Source: Tectiglobus diatomicola (GTDB lineage Bacteria; Pseudomonadota; Alphaproteobacteria; Rhizobiales; Hyphomicrobiaceae). From it: a stretch of 64,000 bases of DNA. Shown here in pieces: positions 27,287 to 36,768 of this stretch. The notes below the pieces were generated by a model, which saw only the letters and a list, made by a program, of their open reading frames with translations, was not told the origin of the DNA and made no database searches. The stretch is taken from contig JAZDSJ010000005.1 in the NCBI GenBank assembly GCA_039583345.1, positions 1-64,000 of the forward strand, in the 5' to 3' direction. The position numbers were made by a program, and so were the translations under genes. Each line of letters begins with the position of its first letter. Within the stretch, counting starts at the first letter, position 1.

Positions 27287-28552
27287 TTATTTATACCTCT
27301 TTTTACTTCGAGTACAAGTTGATGGGTGCTTCAGAACTGCGACGCATTCCAAGTGTGGAGTATATATGAACTGGTCTATAGGCTGTACCTTTACTAGTTG
27401 ATAACCGCCGTCTATTAGGATTTTTAGATCGCGTGCTAAAGTCCTATGATTACAGGATACTACTACAACGTTTGGAACCCTTGACTTGGCTATATTAAAA
27501 GCTTGTCGTTCGGCGCCGGCTCTTGGTGGATCAAATACTACTGCGTCGATATTTTCTAACTCTCTCCTAGTGAGAGGATTCTTAAAAAGATCTCTCACAA
27601 GTGTTTTAATGGGTTTTAGCCCCTGATTATGCTTATATCCATCTCTAAGAGCATTTATTGCCGTTTTGTTGTTATCGATAGCTAGTACTTTTGAATTTTG
27701 AGCTAAATCAAATGTAAAACTTCCAACACCACAGAAGAGATCCGCAACACATTCAGCTTTACCGACTGCAGCCGAAACATGAAGGCGTATTTCTCGCTCT
27801 GCTTCCTGAACAGGTTGTAAGAAAATATTTGAGTTAGGAATAGGAACACTATATTTGCCTATACGAATAGTGGGCTGTGTTTTTAAAATCACTACATCAC
27901 TATTGATGGTGAGACGTGTGAGATGAAGCTGATCAACTAGTTGTGCAAGTTTTAAAAATTTTTCTGGTTTTTTTTTAAAACTCATTAGAGCCAAATCAAC
28001 ATCAAGCCCTTGTTCGCATTGGAGGATGGTGACCCTTGCTAATTGATTAGGTTTAAGTATGAGATCAACAAGCTTTTGTAATCCTGGTAGGATTTGAACA
28101 ATTTTAGGAATTAAAACTATACAATCTTTAAGAGCAATTAATTCCTTGCTTCGCATACGGTGATAACCAAGAGTAACTTTACCAGTGACGTCTTTGCAGG
28201 CAGAAAGAATACAACGCCGTCTATTATGAGTACCTAGTGTTACCAGGTTTTCTAACTTAAGAACTATATTTTTTTTGTATAGAGCTCGATTTAATAGTCC
28301 AACCTTCCATGTCTTATATAAAGTTTCTGGCATATGCTGTGTCGTACATCCTCCGCATTCTGGAAAATGATTGCATGATGGTACGACACGTTCAGGTAAT
28401 GGTATTATGCAGTCGGCGTCCCCACTGTCGGTATCATAGAGCCATACCTCTCCGGTTAAAGCCTGAGGTATAAAAAATTGTTTTTTTGAGACCTGGTAAA
28501 GCCCATCACCATTGGAACCAAGAGTTTTGATTGTAATATTTTTTTTAGCCAC
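27287..28552 (-). CDS. RumA/TrmA-family RNA m5U methyltransferase
   Basis: Class I SAM-dependent RNA methyltransferase (421 residues) of the RlmD/RumA/TrmA group, which makes 5-methyluridine in rRNA or tRNA. The N-terminal TRAM-like region is followed by VVPSCNHFPECGGCTTQHM, the [4Fe-4S] cysteine set of the RumA subgroup. The SAM domain has VADLFCGVGSFTFDLA and AVVFDPPRAGAERQ. The nucleophile cysteine lies in VVVSCNHRTLARDL, and the final residues include the general-base region DQFIYTPHLECVAVL. Rhodospirillales usually carry one such gene next to tlyA. The start ATG lies inside the end of tlyA (8-base overlap), so the pair is coupled. Confidence 0.9.
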   Translation of the reverse strand: MAKKNITIKTLGSNGDGLYQVSKKQFFIPQALTGEVWLYDTDSGDADCIIPLPERVVPSCNHFPECGGCTTQHMPETLYKTWKVGLLNRALYKKNIVLKLENLVTLGTHNRRRCILSACKDVTGKVTLGYHRMRSKELIALKDCIVLIPKIVQILPGLQKLVDLILKPNQLARVTILQCEQGLDVDLALMSFKKKPEKFLKLAQLVDQLHLTRLTINSDVVILKTQPTIRIGKYSVPIPNSNIFLQPVQEAEREIRLHVSAAVGKAECVADLFCGVGSFTFDLAQNSKVLAIDNNKTAINALRDGYKHNQGLKPIKTLVRDLFKNPLTRRELENIDAVVFDPPRAGAERQAFNIAKSRVPNVVVVSCNHRTLARDLKILIDGGYQLVKVQPIDQFIYTPHLECVAVLKHPSTCTRSKKRYK

Positions 28553-29300
28553 TCCTGAAAGCTCCTACTAGGTATTCTTGGTTGCCGGAGCCACCTAAAA
28601 TTGGACTTACAAGTGTTCCACAAAAAGTAAGATTTGTGTTTTTAACTAACCAATTAACAACTCTTGATAGTGCCAATTCACGAATAGATGAATCCGTCAC
28701 GATACCACCCCTTCTAACATGTATGGGCCCTACTTCAAACTGTGGTTTAATTAGCATAATAAGCCAGCAGCTATGAGACATTAGGGGAATGATGGATGGC
28801 AAGATCTTGATAATTGAAATAAAGCTAACATCAATTACTACTGCATTCGCAGGACTTCCAATTATTTCAAGATTTAGGAGTCGTGCGTCCATGCCTTGTA
28901 TATTAGTCACTTCAGGTCTTTTCCTAAGTGAATTATCAAGTTGCCCATGACCTACATCTATTGCAATTACCTTCCTTGCACCATTTCGTAATAGTATGTC
29001 TGTGAAACCACCAGTTGAAGCACCTATGTCGAGGCACTGTCGCCCTTGCACTGAAAATTTAAAGTGCTCTAATCCCGCTTTCAGTTTTTCTGCACCTCGT
29101 GAAACATAACATGGTGAATTTTGGCTGAGGCAGACAATATTTTGTGGCCTAATTCTCGTGGAAGATTTTAGATTAAGTGCCCCATCCACTTCGATAAAAC
29201 CTCGTCTAATAAGGTCTTGAGCGCGAGAACGTGATGGTGTTATTCCTCTTTTCACAAGTTCTAAGTCGAGCCGAGTAGTTTTTTTTCTATCGTGTTGCAA
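28545..29300 (-). CDS. tlyA: TlyA-family rRNA 2'-O-methyltransferase
   Basis: RNA ribose methyltransferase/putative hemolysin family protein (251 residues). An N-terminal S4 RNA-binding domain (RLDLELVKRGITPSRSRAQDLIRRGFIEVDG) is followed by an FtsJ-type Rossmann domain: GRQCLDIGASTGGFTDILLRNGARKVIAIDVGHGQLD. Downstream motifs are VVIDVSFISI and LIKPQFEVGP, which supply the catalytic Lys-Asp-Lys residues. TlyA methylates cytidines in rRNA in mycobacteria; in alphaproteobacteria it is often downstream of dxs, which is not present here. It overlaps the following methyltransferase gene by 8 bases. Confidence 0.92.
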   Translation of the reverse strand: MQHDRKKTTRLDLELVKRGITPSRSRAQDLIRRGFIEVDGALNLKSSTRIRPQNIVCLSQNSPCYVSRGAEKLKAGLEHFKFSVQGRQCLDIGASTGGFTDILLRNGARKVIAIDVGHGQLDNSLRKRPEVTNIQGMDARLLNLEIIGSPANAVVIDVSFISIIKILPSIIPLMSHSCWLIMLIKPQFEVGPIHVRRGGIVTDSSIRELALSRVVNWLVKNTNLTFCGTLVSPILGGSGNQEYLVGAFRSG

Positions 29301-29369
29301 GTTTTAGTTTTCTGTGTATGAAGAAAATTTGATTTTTATATTTAGTGCTATTTTAATTACAAACGTGTA

Positions 29370-29870
29370 TTAAGCGTTAGATTGAGGAGGTTTCGTCATC
29401 TCATCAGGACGGTACTGGCCAGCTAGGTTGTGTAAAATACCATTTACTACGCGAGGTTCTTCAGTATCAAAAAAGGCATGCGCAACATCAATATACTCAT
29501 TTATAATAACTTTTACTGGAATATCTCTTCTCTCTAGTAACTCGAACAATGCTGATCGTAAAATAGCTCGTAAAATGGAGTTAATTCTAACAAGGCGCCA
29601 TCCAGATGCAAGCTGTTCATCAACGATAGGATCGATATCAATTTGACGTCGCATTACACCTTGCAATAGCTCTTTAAAGAAAATCGTATCGGGCTCTACT
29701 GCGTTGTCAATATCTTCACTTTGAGCGAAACGGTAAAGTGTAAATTCTTGTAAAATGTCATTAATGTCTGTACTCGCAATATCCATTTGATACAATGCCT
29801 GGACGCTTGCCAGCCTTGCGGCGCTGCGCTGAATGCCAGGTTGTAAATTTTGTTGAGCTGGAACCATCAA
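29370..29870 (-). CDS. nusB: transcription antitermination factor NusB
   Basis: All-helical RNA-binding protein (166 residues) that binds boxA with NusE (S10) in rRNA antitermination. Family features are the opening AARLASVQALYQMD, the middle LASGWRLVRINSILRAILRSALFEL and DIPVKVIINEYIDVAHAFFDTEEPRVVNGILHNLA. The start codon overlaps the ribH stop by 4 bases, the standard alphaproteobacterial ribH-nusB arrangement, so it belongs to the riboflavin operon transcript. The 69 bases between it and tlyA contain no obvious terminator, so read-through to tlyA is possible. Confidence 0.95.
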   Translation of the reverse strand: MMVPAQQNLQPGIQRSAARLASVQALYQMDIASTDINDILQEFTLYRFAQSEDIDNAVEPDTIFFKELLQGVMRRQIDIDPIVDEQLASGWRLVRINSILRAILRSALFELLERRDIPVKVIINEYIDVAHAFFDTEEPRVVNGILHNLAGQYRPDEMTKPPQSNA

Positions 29871-30400
29871 ACGATCTCACCGTCAAATAGGGCACCAACT
29901 TCAATTAACTTTAAACACGCTCTAGCTGCTTCACCACCTTTGCCATTTTGATTATTAGTGGCACGTTGCAATGCCTGTTCATATGTATTAACTGTTAATA
30001 TGCCGTTACCAAGCGGTATTACATGTGCAATGGTCAGATCTATAATACTGCGGTTGGCTTCTGCACACACAACCTCGAAGTGATAGGTCTCTCCTCGAAT
30101 TACGCATCCTAAAACAATAATTCCTGTAAATTTAGGTTCGCTAGCATCAATACCAACATGATCGCGTTCGATAGCTTGAGCTATTACTTGTGCAATTTCT
30201 AGTGCACCAGGCACGACTACGTGTGTGTAATTGGCACCAACAGCTTCAAGTTCTGTAATAGCTCCTGACACAAGAGAATCACCTATATCTTTATAGTAAC
30301 GCCCTTCAATAATCAAAATATGCTGTTTCTTAAAAAGTTCTGGAAAATTACTAGTTGCAGCCTTTAAGCTTGGTGTTGCCATTTCGTTAATCACTTTCAT
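29867..30400 (-). CDS. ribH: 6,7-dimethyl-8-ribityllumazine synthase RibH
   Basis: Lumazine synthase (177 residues) condensing 5-amino-6-ribitylaminouracil with 3,4-dihydroxy-2-butanone 4-phosphate, the penultimate riboflavin step. Recognised blocks are ILIIEGRYYKDIGDSLV, VVVPGALEIAQVIAQAI, GIIVLGCVIRGETYHFEVVC (substrate-binding segment), and PLGNGILTVNTYEQALQRA. The length is slightly above the usual 150-160 because of an N-terminal stretch. It is 9 bases downstream of ribBX and overlaps nusB by 4 bases. Confidence 0.95.
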   Translation of the reverse strand: MKVINEMATPSLKAATSNFPELFKKQHILIIEGRYYKDIGDSLVSGAITELEAVGANYTHVVVPGALEIAQVIAQAIERDHVGIDASEPKFTGIIVLGCVIRGETYHFEVVCAEANRSIIDLTIAHVIPLGNGILTVNTYEQALQRATNNQNGKGGEAARACLKLIEVGALFDGEIV

Positions 30401-30409
30401 AAAGTTTCT

Positions 30410-31564
30410 CTAATTTATTGGACGATTTTCAATGATTCTTAAACCATAACTATCTAATCCTACGTATACGGATTTAGGTGAGTTTGTAAGAACGATCATA
30501 TCCTTAATGCCAAGGTCGCGTAAGATCTGCGAACCGATACCTATATCCACAACACGCTTTTCTCGAGTACTACGTTCAAGTAAGGTATCATCCTTAATAT
30601 TAGACATTTGCATGGAAATAGCTTTTGCACGTTGATCTTGAATAAGTACGAGAACTCCGCATCCTTCCTCTGCAATCATTTCCATAGACCTTTGTATTAG
30701 CGAGGAGTCATCTATCCCCTTTCCCAAGGCAAGTAGATCGACTAGCATATTTAAAACATGAACACGGACCATCACAGGCTTATCACCATAGATATTACCT
30801 TTAACCATAGCAATATGCTCAACCTCTGAAGCCGCAGTCTCATAGAGATGAAGTGTGAATTCACCACCGATGGCTGATGTCACAGGAGTCCGGCTCACTT
30901 CTTGTACAATTCGATCATTACGTATGCGAAAAGCTACTAAGTCGTCGATTGTTCCTATTTTTAAGCTGTGTTTTTGTGCAAATTGTGCTAGATCAGGAAG
31001 TCGTGCCATAGTGCCATCATCCTTCATGATTTCGCATATTACAGCCGCGGGATAAAGCCCGGCTAATCTTGCCAAATCAACAGAGGCTTCGGTATGTCCA
31101 GCCCGCATTAACACTCCGCCACTCCGTGCCACCAAAGGGAATACGTGACCAGGTGATACTATATCTGTGTGGTTTTTGGTTGTATCTATTGCTGCCGCTA
31201 TTGTTCGAGCACGATCATGTGCAGATATTCCTGTTGTAATACCCTCACGTGCTTCGATTGAAACAGTAAATGCTGTCCCAGTGCGAGAAGTATTTGTACT
31301 TACCATAGATTCTAGGCGTAATTGCTTTGCTCTTTCTTCCATAAGGCTAAGGCATATTAGGCCGCGACCGTGTTTTGCCATAAAATTTATTGCATTAGGA
31401 GTTGCCATTTGCGCTGGAATAATAAGATCACCCTCGTTTTCACGATCTTTAGCATCTACGAGTATTACCATACGACCATTTCTCAGGTCATCAAGTAACT
31501 CTTGTGTTGAGGAAACAAAGCTTATGTGGTTTTTGAGCTTTTTTGTTGAAGATTCCTGATTCAC
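30410..31564 (-). CDS. ribB: RibBX: 3,4-dihydroxy-2-butanone 4-phosphate synthase with degenerate GTP cyclohydrolase II domain
   Basis: Two-domain riboflavin enzyme (384 residues). The N-terminal DHBP synthase domain is intact: MVILVDAKDRENEGDLIIPA, then TGTAFTVSIEAR, GISAHDRA and RAGHTEASVDLARLAG. The C-terminal half is homologous to GTP cyclohydrolase II but has lost the zinc-binding C-x10-C-x-C motif: where RibA has RVHSECLTGD...RCDC, this protein has RVHVLNMLVD...GIDD. It therefore matches the RibBX variant of proteobacteria, and a separate RibA must exist elsewhere. The frame is open to 31651, but those codons lie inside ribE; I prefer the GTG at 31564, which overlaps the ribE stop by 4 bases (GTGA). 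Confidence 0.88.
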   Translation of the reverse strand: MNQESSTKKLKNHISFVSSTQELLDDLRNGRMVILVDAKDRENEGDLIIPAQMATPNAINFMAKHGRGLICLSLMEERAKQLRLESMVSTNTSRTGTAFTVSIEAREGITTGISAHDRARTIAAAIDTTKNHTDIVSPGHVFPLVARSGGVLMRAGHTEASVDLARLAGLYPAAVICEIMKDDGTMARLPDLAQFAQKHSLKIGTIDDLVAFRIRNDRIVQEVSRTPVTSAIGGEFTLHLYETAASEVEHIAMVKGNIYGDKPVMVRVHVLNMLVDLLALGKGIDDSSLIQRSMEMIAEEGCGVLVLIQDQRAKAISMQMSNIKDDTLLERSTREKRVVDIGIGSQILRDLGIKDMIVLTNSPKSVYVGLDSYGLRIIENRPIN

Positions 31565-32154
31565 TGCCGGTACTCCAATAAACGCGCAACATAGCGCGCA
31601 AATAAGTCTACCTCGATATTTACGGCGGAACCAATTTTTTTCGTGCTCCATGTCGTTACGCTAAGGCTATGCGGAATAAAATTTATCCCAAATGATTGGC
31701 CGGCAACTTCGTTAACAGTTAAAGATGTGCCATCAATAGCAATCGAACCTTTAGGTGCAATGTAAAGTGCTAAATGTTCCGGTGCTTCAAAGACAAATCG
31801 TCGGCAATCACCATCATCGTAGATATCAGAGATGTGTGCTAGACCATCGATATGGCCTGTCACTATATGTCCACCCATTTCATCACCAAGCTTTAAAGAA
31901 CGTTCAAGGTTGATTTCTGTACCCACCTTCCACACTCCAAGAGTTGTTTTAGATCTCGTTTCATTTGAGACATCGACGGTGAATATTGCACCTCTATCTT
32001 CTTCCTTAATATTAGTTACCGTTAGGCAGCAGCCGGAACAACAAATAGATGCGCCGATCTCTATTGATTTGGCATCGTAATTGCTTGCGATGGAAAATGT
32101 GTTGCCTTTAATTGCGATTATTTTGCCAATGTTCGTGACAATTCCAGTAAACAT
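31561..32154 (-). CDS. ribE: riboflavin synthase, alpha chain
   Basis: Last enzyme of riboflavin synthesis (197 residues), dismutating two 6,7-dimethyl-8-ribityllumazine molecules. It has the characteristic duplicated lumazine-binding barrel: MFTGIVTNIGKI, GASICCSGCCLTV and LGDEMGGHIVTGHIDGLA in the first half, and GSIAIDGTSLTVNEVAGQSFGINFIPHSL with TTWSTKK and NIEVDLFARYV in the second. Length is normal. It is separated from ribD by 98 bases and overlaps the ribBX start, so it belongs to the same operon. Confidence 0.95.
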   Translation of the reverse strand: MFTGIVTNIGKIIAIKGNTFSIASNYDAKSIEIGASICCSGCCLTVTNIKEEDRGAIFTVDVSNETRSKTTLGVWKVGTEINLERSLKLGDEMGGHIVTGHIDGLAHISDIYDDGDCRRFVFEAPEHLALYIAPKGSIAIDGTSLTVNEVAGQSFGINFIPHSLSVTTWSTKKIGSAVNIEVDLFARYVARLLEYRQ

Positions 32155-32252
32155 ATTTTGTCTTCCTTATACCGTCTTGCTACGAGTCACGTGGTTATAT
32201 GTTGGATCTCAGTGCCGAAAAGTTATAGGTCTCAATTCCAAAGAATTAGAGC

Positions 32253-33461
32253 CTATGTCATTTTACGAAAGATAAACATGTCATCAGATTCAAGAGGTGT
32301 TTGTCGAATAAACTTAAGAGGCGTACGCGAAACGTATAATTTTAAAGCTTTCTCAGATTCTTGTTGTCGATTTGAATTATCGCGAGCACGAAACATAATA
32401 ACTTCATCAACTAGTCTGCAACGATCAAAAGCTCGCCAGATTGTCGGTCCGCCTTCCACCAATAGCCGAGTAATACCTATTGCCACTAAATTCTCTACAA
32501 AACTAGGCAACCAAATTTGATTATTGACATCTGCAACCCTAATTATGTCACATCCGCTGCTCCGTATTTGATGTGGTACTTCTACGTTGTTCCGGGTTAT
32601 CCAGCCTACAGAAGAAGTATTATCTAAAAACATTTTGAACTTGTAGTTCATCCTTGTATTTCCACTCAAAACAAAACGCGCAGGGGACTGGTGTCTGAGA
32701 CCTGGCAAACGACATGTCAAAGAAGGATTATCATCAAGAAGGGTTTTGTGCCCAATTACGATTGCATCAGATTTAGCACGCAGCAAGTGCCCTTGCCTAC
32801 GCGCATCTGTTCCAGTAACCCAAATAGGCTTCCCAGCTTTACCGGGTAACGCTTGACCAACGGTATTAAGCGCTAACTTAAGTTGTATAAATGGGCGCCG
32901 CTCTGTCACTCTTAAGATATGACCGAGAGCAGTCCAGCGGCATTCCTTGGCAAGAACGCCAGTGCTAACGGAAATTCCTGCCTCACGTAACTGTGTCAAA
33001 CCGCGTCCAGAAACACGAGGATCAGGGTCTTTTATTCCCACAACTACCCTTTGTATACCTGCGGAAATAATAGCATTTACGCAAGGTGGCGATAACCCAT
33101 AGTGAGAACAGGGTTCTAGTGTGACATATAGCGTGGCACCATATGTTGCTTTTCCAGCACGATTAAGAGCTATTGGTTCTGCATGCGGTCTTCCGCCCGG
33201 CTGTGTCCAACCTCGGCCCAAAACCCTGCACGTTTTGGGACAGACAACAATCGCACCGACCGCTGGATTAGGAGCAACTGTCCCCAATCCGCGCTCGGCT
33301 AAAAGAACTGCCATTGCCATAAAGCGTGAATCAATTTCTGATGCCAATGCTCTTAGTTTCCTTGCACTTAACAGTACTTGTTCATTTCTGTAAGTCAGAA
33401 GTTTATGTGCTACCCGGTCGCATTCAGGCTGTGGCTTATTCACTTTCCTATCATAATGCAA
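32253..33461 (-). CDS. ribD: bifunctional riboflavin deaminase/reductase RibD
   Basis: Bifunctional enzyme (402 residues). The N-terminal deaminase domain has MAMAVLLAERGLGTVAPNPAVGAIVV, zinc site HAE in GGRPHAEPIAL, and EPCSHYGLSPPCVNAII. The C-terminal reductase domain (about 190-400) begins RRPFIQLKLALN and contains DAIVIGHKTLLDDNPSLTCRLPG and TRLLVEGGPTIWRAF. Together they convert 2,5-diamino-6-ribosylamino-pyrimidinone phosphate to the ribitylamino-uracil phosphate. About 45 residues precede the deaminase fold, so a later start is possible. In most alphaproteobacteria nrdR lies between glyA and ribD; here that space holds no gene. Confidence 0.93.
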   Translation of the reverse strand: MHYDRKVNKPQPECDRVAHKLLTYRNEQVLLSARKLRALASEIDSRFMAMAVLLAERGLGTVAPNPAVGAIVVCPKTCRVLGRGWTQPGGRPHAEPIALNRAGKATYGATLYVTLEPCSHYGLSPPCVNAIISAGIQRVVVGIKDPDPRVSGRGLTQLREAGISVSTGVLAKECRWTALGHILRVTERRPFIQLKLALNTVGQALPGKAGKPIWVTGTDARRQGHLLRAKSDAIVIGHKTLLDDNPSLTCRLPGLRHQSPARFVLSGNTRMNYKFKMFLDNTSSVGWITRNNVEVPHQIRSSGCDIIRVADVNNQIWLPSFVENLVAIGITRLLVEGGPTIWRAFDRCRLVDEVIMFRARDNSNRQQESEKALKLYVSRTPLKFIRQTPLESDDMFIFRKMT

Positions 33462-33885
33462 GTGAATTTAATCATGAAGAGGTGTAGATTTTGATTAGGT
33501 AATTTTAACAAAATATCAAAACAGTTAATTCATGACTATGAATTAAGTAGTATCTTATTTACAGTTATTTTACATACTACAATTTGTAAAACTTTTCATC
33601 TAGACTTGTACAACAAAAATAGTGTGTTTACATTAATTCAAAGAAGAGTCATCATATCTGATGACATTTGACGTTTTCTTTATCTGAAAAACATTACATG
33701 CTTTCTTGAATCAGGATAATATTTAACTTCATACCTCCGAATATCACCAATGCCATATTGTTATTGTTATAAAAAATGTCGGTGATAAAAAATTAGTTTT
33801 CACTATCTAATATGTTTCTACGAGTTATATGCCTTATTATAATAACAATATAAAAGCATGTTAGTATATAATGTTAAAATCAGAG
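33462..33885. other. gene-free region where nrdR is usually found
   Basis: About 420 AT-rich bases between glyA and ribD. The NrdR repressor gene normally sits here in alphaproteobacteria, but I see no zinc-ribbon (CPxC) or ATP-cone remnant on the minus strand. A loss is inferred. Confidence 0.4.
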
Positions 33886-35187
33886 TTATTGATAAATTGG
33901 AAAGCGATTGCATAATGCTACGACTTCATTCTTAACTCGCTGTTCGGTAGCTGAATTACAATCTGGGCCTGCCTCAATTAGGCCGTTGAGAACTTCTGCA
34001 ATCATTCCAGCAATGTTTTCAAACTCACGTAACCCAAATCCACGGGTCGTACCAGCAGGGGTTCCTAGCCTAATACCTGATGTTATAGCTGGTTTTTGAG
34101 GATCGAACGGGATACTGTTTTTATTGCAAGTGATATTTGCACGCCCCAAAGCGGCTTCTGCATCTTTCCCAGTCAGCCCATGCCTTAGCAAATCAAGTAG
34201 TATGAGGTGATTGTCCGTACCACCAGTAACGATATCAAAATTAGCTTTTTGCAAAGACGTCGCTAGAGTTTTAGAGTTTAAAACGATTTGTTTAGTGTAA
34301 GCTTTGAATTCTGGGGTGAGTGCCTCACCGAAAGCGACGGCTTTCGCCGCAACAACATGCATGAGTGGACCACCTTGAATTCCAGGAAAAATTGCTGAAT
34401 TAAATTTCTGTGCTAATATTTTGTCGTTTGTGAGTATGATACCACCACGTGGTCCGCGCAAGGTTTTGTGTGTTGTGCTTGTGACGACGTGAGCGTGTGG
34501 AATAGGGTTTGGATGAGATCCTCCAGCGACAAGGCCTGCGAAGTGTGCCATGTCAACAAGAAGATAAGCACCTACAGTATCAGCAATTTTACGAAATCGT
34601 TTAAAATCCCAGTATCTGCTGTAAGAAGAACCGCCTGCAACAATGAGTTTCGGTTTAATCCGACGCGCGATATCCTCAACTTCATCCACATCTATTAGAC
34701 AATCAGGTTTTGCAACGCCGTAGGATACGGCATTAAACCATTTTCCTGAAACATTCACTTTAGAGCCGTGCGTGAGATGACCGCCCGAGTTGAGATCGAG
34801 CCCCATGAATGTATCACCCGGTTTCATTAATGCTAAAAAAACAGCCTGATTGGCTTGACTGCCCGAGTTTGGCTGAACGTTAGCATAATTGCATTTGAAC
34901 AAAGCCTTCGCCCTCTCTATAGCGAGATTCTCAAGAACATCGACAAACTGACATCCACCATAATAGCGACGGCCCGGATAGCCTTCAGCGTACTTGTTTG
35001 TTAGTACGGTTCCAACTGTTTCTAGGACAGCTTTTGAAACAATGTTTTCAGAAGCAATGAGCTCGATCTCGTTTTGTTGACGATAAAACTCAGATTTCAC
35101 TGCGGTATGAACCTCTAGGTCACTTTGAGCTAACGTCTCTGTAAAAAAGCCTTTTGAGGCGAATGCATTTTGAGGCATGTTTTCCAC
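33886..35187 (-). CDS. glyA: serine hydroxymethyltransferase GlyA
   Basis: PLP enzyme (433 residues) interconverting serine and glycine with tetrahydrofolate, the main source of one-carbon units. Landmarks include IELIASENIVSKAVLE, TNKYAEGYPGRRYYGGCQFVD, NVQPNSGSQANQAVF, and the PLP lysine in VVTSTTHKTLRGPRGGII. The C-terminal GTDNHLILLDLL and TSGIRLGTPAGTTRGFG are also conserved. The length is normal. It begins the glyA-ribD-ribE-ribBX-ribH-nusB series, although a 424-base gap suggests a separate transcript from the rib genes. Confidence 0.97.
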   Translation of the reverse strand: MENMPQNAFASKGFFTETLAQSDLEVHTAVKSEFYRQQNEIELIASENIVSKAVLETVGTVLTNKYAEGYPGRRYYGGCQFVDVLENLAIERAKALFKCNYANVQPNSGSQANQAVFLALMKPGDTFMGLDLNSGGHLTHGSKVNVSGKWFNAVSYGVAKPDCLIDVDEVEDIARRIKPKLIVAGGSSYSRYWDFKRFRKIADTVGAYLLVDMAHFAGLVAGGSHPNPIPHAHVVTSTTHKTLRGPRGGIILTNDKILAQKFNSAIFPGIQGGPLMHVVAAKAVAFGEALTPEFKAYTKQIVLNSKTLATSLQKANFDIVTGGTDNHLILLDLLRHGLTGKDAEAALGRANITCNKNSIPFDPQKPAITSGIRLGTPAGTTRGFGLREFENIAGMIAEVLNGLIEAGPDCNSATEQRVKNEVVALCNRFPIYQ

Positions 35188-35448
35188 TATGCGAATTTAA
35201 AGAAGTCATATTGAACTATTTGCATTATTCATGTTACTCAGCGTTGTCTATCGACGATGATGATGCCAATAATTCAATCTGGTTTGAGGCTAAATAATTT
35301 ACTATATATACTATGAAACGAGACTAGGTTCTAAAACAATAGAATTTCATGTTATTTTGAGAAGTCTAATAAAATTAACATCAACTAGATAGCATAATGC
35401 TATAACTTCAAAGTTTGGTTTAATAGGGGTTCTTCCAGTATGACTATA

Positions 35449-36768
35449 CTAGTAGTTTGCAACGACACGTCCAACACCGTCTCGGCTATATAAATCGCGC
35501 CTAAAGTGCACAACCCCATTCTTTGTCGCCCAAGCTGTAACGTAGACTATATGCAGGGGAATGTTCCTTTTCAAACGAATAGTTCTTACTTCTCCACTTT
35601 TTTCAAAACGATCTACAGCTGATTTAGCCCAGTTTTTATTTTTTTCAAGAAGCCAAGCTACAAGCAATTTTATATCTCCAACTCGAACACAACCTGAACT
35701 GGCAGCACGGATGTTCCGTCCGAATAAACGCTCAGATGGGGAGTCATGTAAGTATACAGAATATGAATTATGGAAATTAATTTTAACAAACCCTAACGGA
35801 TTGTTAGGGCCTGGTTTTTGACGATAACTCAATTTGTAAGGTTGCTTAGAATTCCAGTCTATATCACTAGGATCTATTTTAAGCCCTTTATAATAAGCAT
35901 CTATTCCGTATCTCACAAGCACATTCTGTTTTACTTTCTGCATCAAGCGTCCTTTTGGTATTAGATCTTTTTTAATTACTGTTGGGGGAAGCTTCCATGC
36001 GGGATTGAAATTTAATTCATGGATGTAAGAACTAAGAATTGGTGTTTTACGATCTATTTTTCCAACCACTCCCGTATGCCGAGACACCACACGATCGTTT
36101 GCTATAGCTTCGACGTGTGCAGCAGGTATATTTACTACCACATATCGTAAATTACCTGGTTTTGCGTATTGTCGTAAACGGTTAAGATTAAGTTGCAATT
36201 GTTTTAGTCTAATGCGAGCTGGTACATTTAGTGCTAACCGCGTTCGACGATCGACTATACCCGTCGGAGTTAAACCGTTGGTCTCTTGAAAGCGTTTAAC
36301 GGCTTTATCTAAATTGTAATCGAAATAAGTAGGATAATTCGACTCAGTTTTTAAATCTCCAGACATTAAAAGTCGCTTCTGAAGTATTTCTACACTTTTA
36401 TGGGTAGTGCCGACTTCTAAAACTGTATACTTAGCAAATGCTGGAATAGGTTTCCAACCACCTTTTTTGACTATCTTTTTGTAACGTTTTATTGCTTGGA
36501 TTGTGGGTTTTATATTGTTACGTGAAATAGTCGGATAACCTCGAGGAGGGTTTTTCTCCCACTCACGGATGAAATCATGATCATAAGTAGGTTTAAACAG
36601 ATTACTATATGATTGATTGCCAAACCGCATCCAGCTATTGGCATCCTCATCTCTTGCAACCGCAGTATAATTAGTTGCTGACAGTAAAAATAAGGTCACA
36701 AAAATAACGAACGAACTAATTTTTGAAAGTGCAGTCGTTGACTTCTTATTATGTAACATTGTGTCCAT
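35449..36768 (-). CDS. L,D-transpeptidase (YcbB/LdtD-like) with peptidoglycan-binding domain
   Basis: Periplasmic cell-wall enzyme (439 residues from the chosen start) making 3-3 cross-links or attaching partners to peptidoglycan. A signal peptide/anchor (ISSFVIFVTLFLLSATNYTAVA) is followed by a peptidoglycan-binding domain (SVEILQKRLLMSG...DKAVKRFQETNGLTPTGIVDRRTRLALN) and a YkuD catalytic domain. That domain contains VYLHDSPSERLFGRNIRA followed by the nucleophile cysteine in SSGCVRVGD, the S-x-G-C-x-R form typical of YcbB. The open frame starts at 36849, but a start at 36768 (or 36759) gives a normal signal peptide. The gene is alone. Confidence 0.9.
   Translation of the reverse strand: MDTMLHNKKSTTALSKISSFVIFVTLFLLSATNYTAVARDEDANSWMRFGNQSYSNLFKPTYDHDFIREWEKNPPRGYPTISRNNIKPTIQAIKRYKKIVKKGGWKPIPAFAKYTVLEVGTTHKSVEILQKRLLMSGDLKTESNYPTYFDYNLDKAVKRFQETNGLTPTGIVDRRTRLALNVPARIRLKQLQLNLNRLRQYAKPGNLRYVVVNIPAAHVEAIANDRVVSRHTGVVGKIDRKTPILSSYIHELNFNPAWKLPPTVIKKDLIPKGRLMQKVKQNVLVRYGIDAYYKGLKIDPSDIDWNSKQPYKLSYRQKPGPNNPLGFVKINFHNSYSVYLHDSPSERLFGRNIRAASSGCVRVGDIKLLVAWLLEKNKNWAKSAVDRFEKSGEVRTIRLKRNIPLHIVYVTAWATKNGVVHFRRDLYSRDGVGRVVANY

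Noticed and set aside
31565..31651. Upstream extension of the ribBX frame
   Set aside because: These codons lie inside ribE in another frame; the GTG at 31564 overlapping the ribE stop is the better start.
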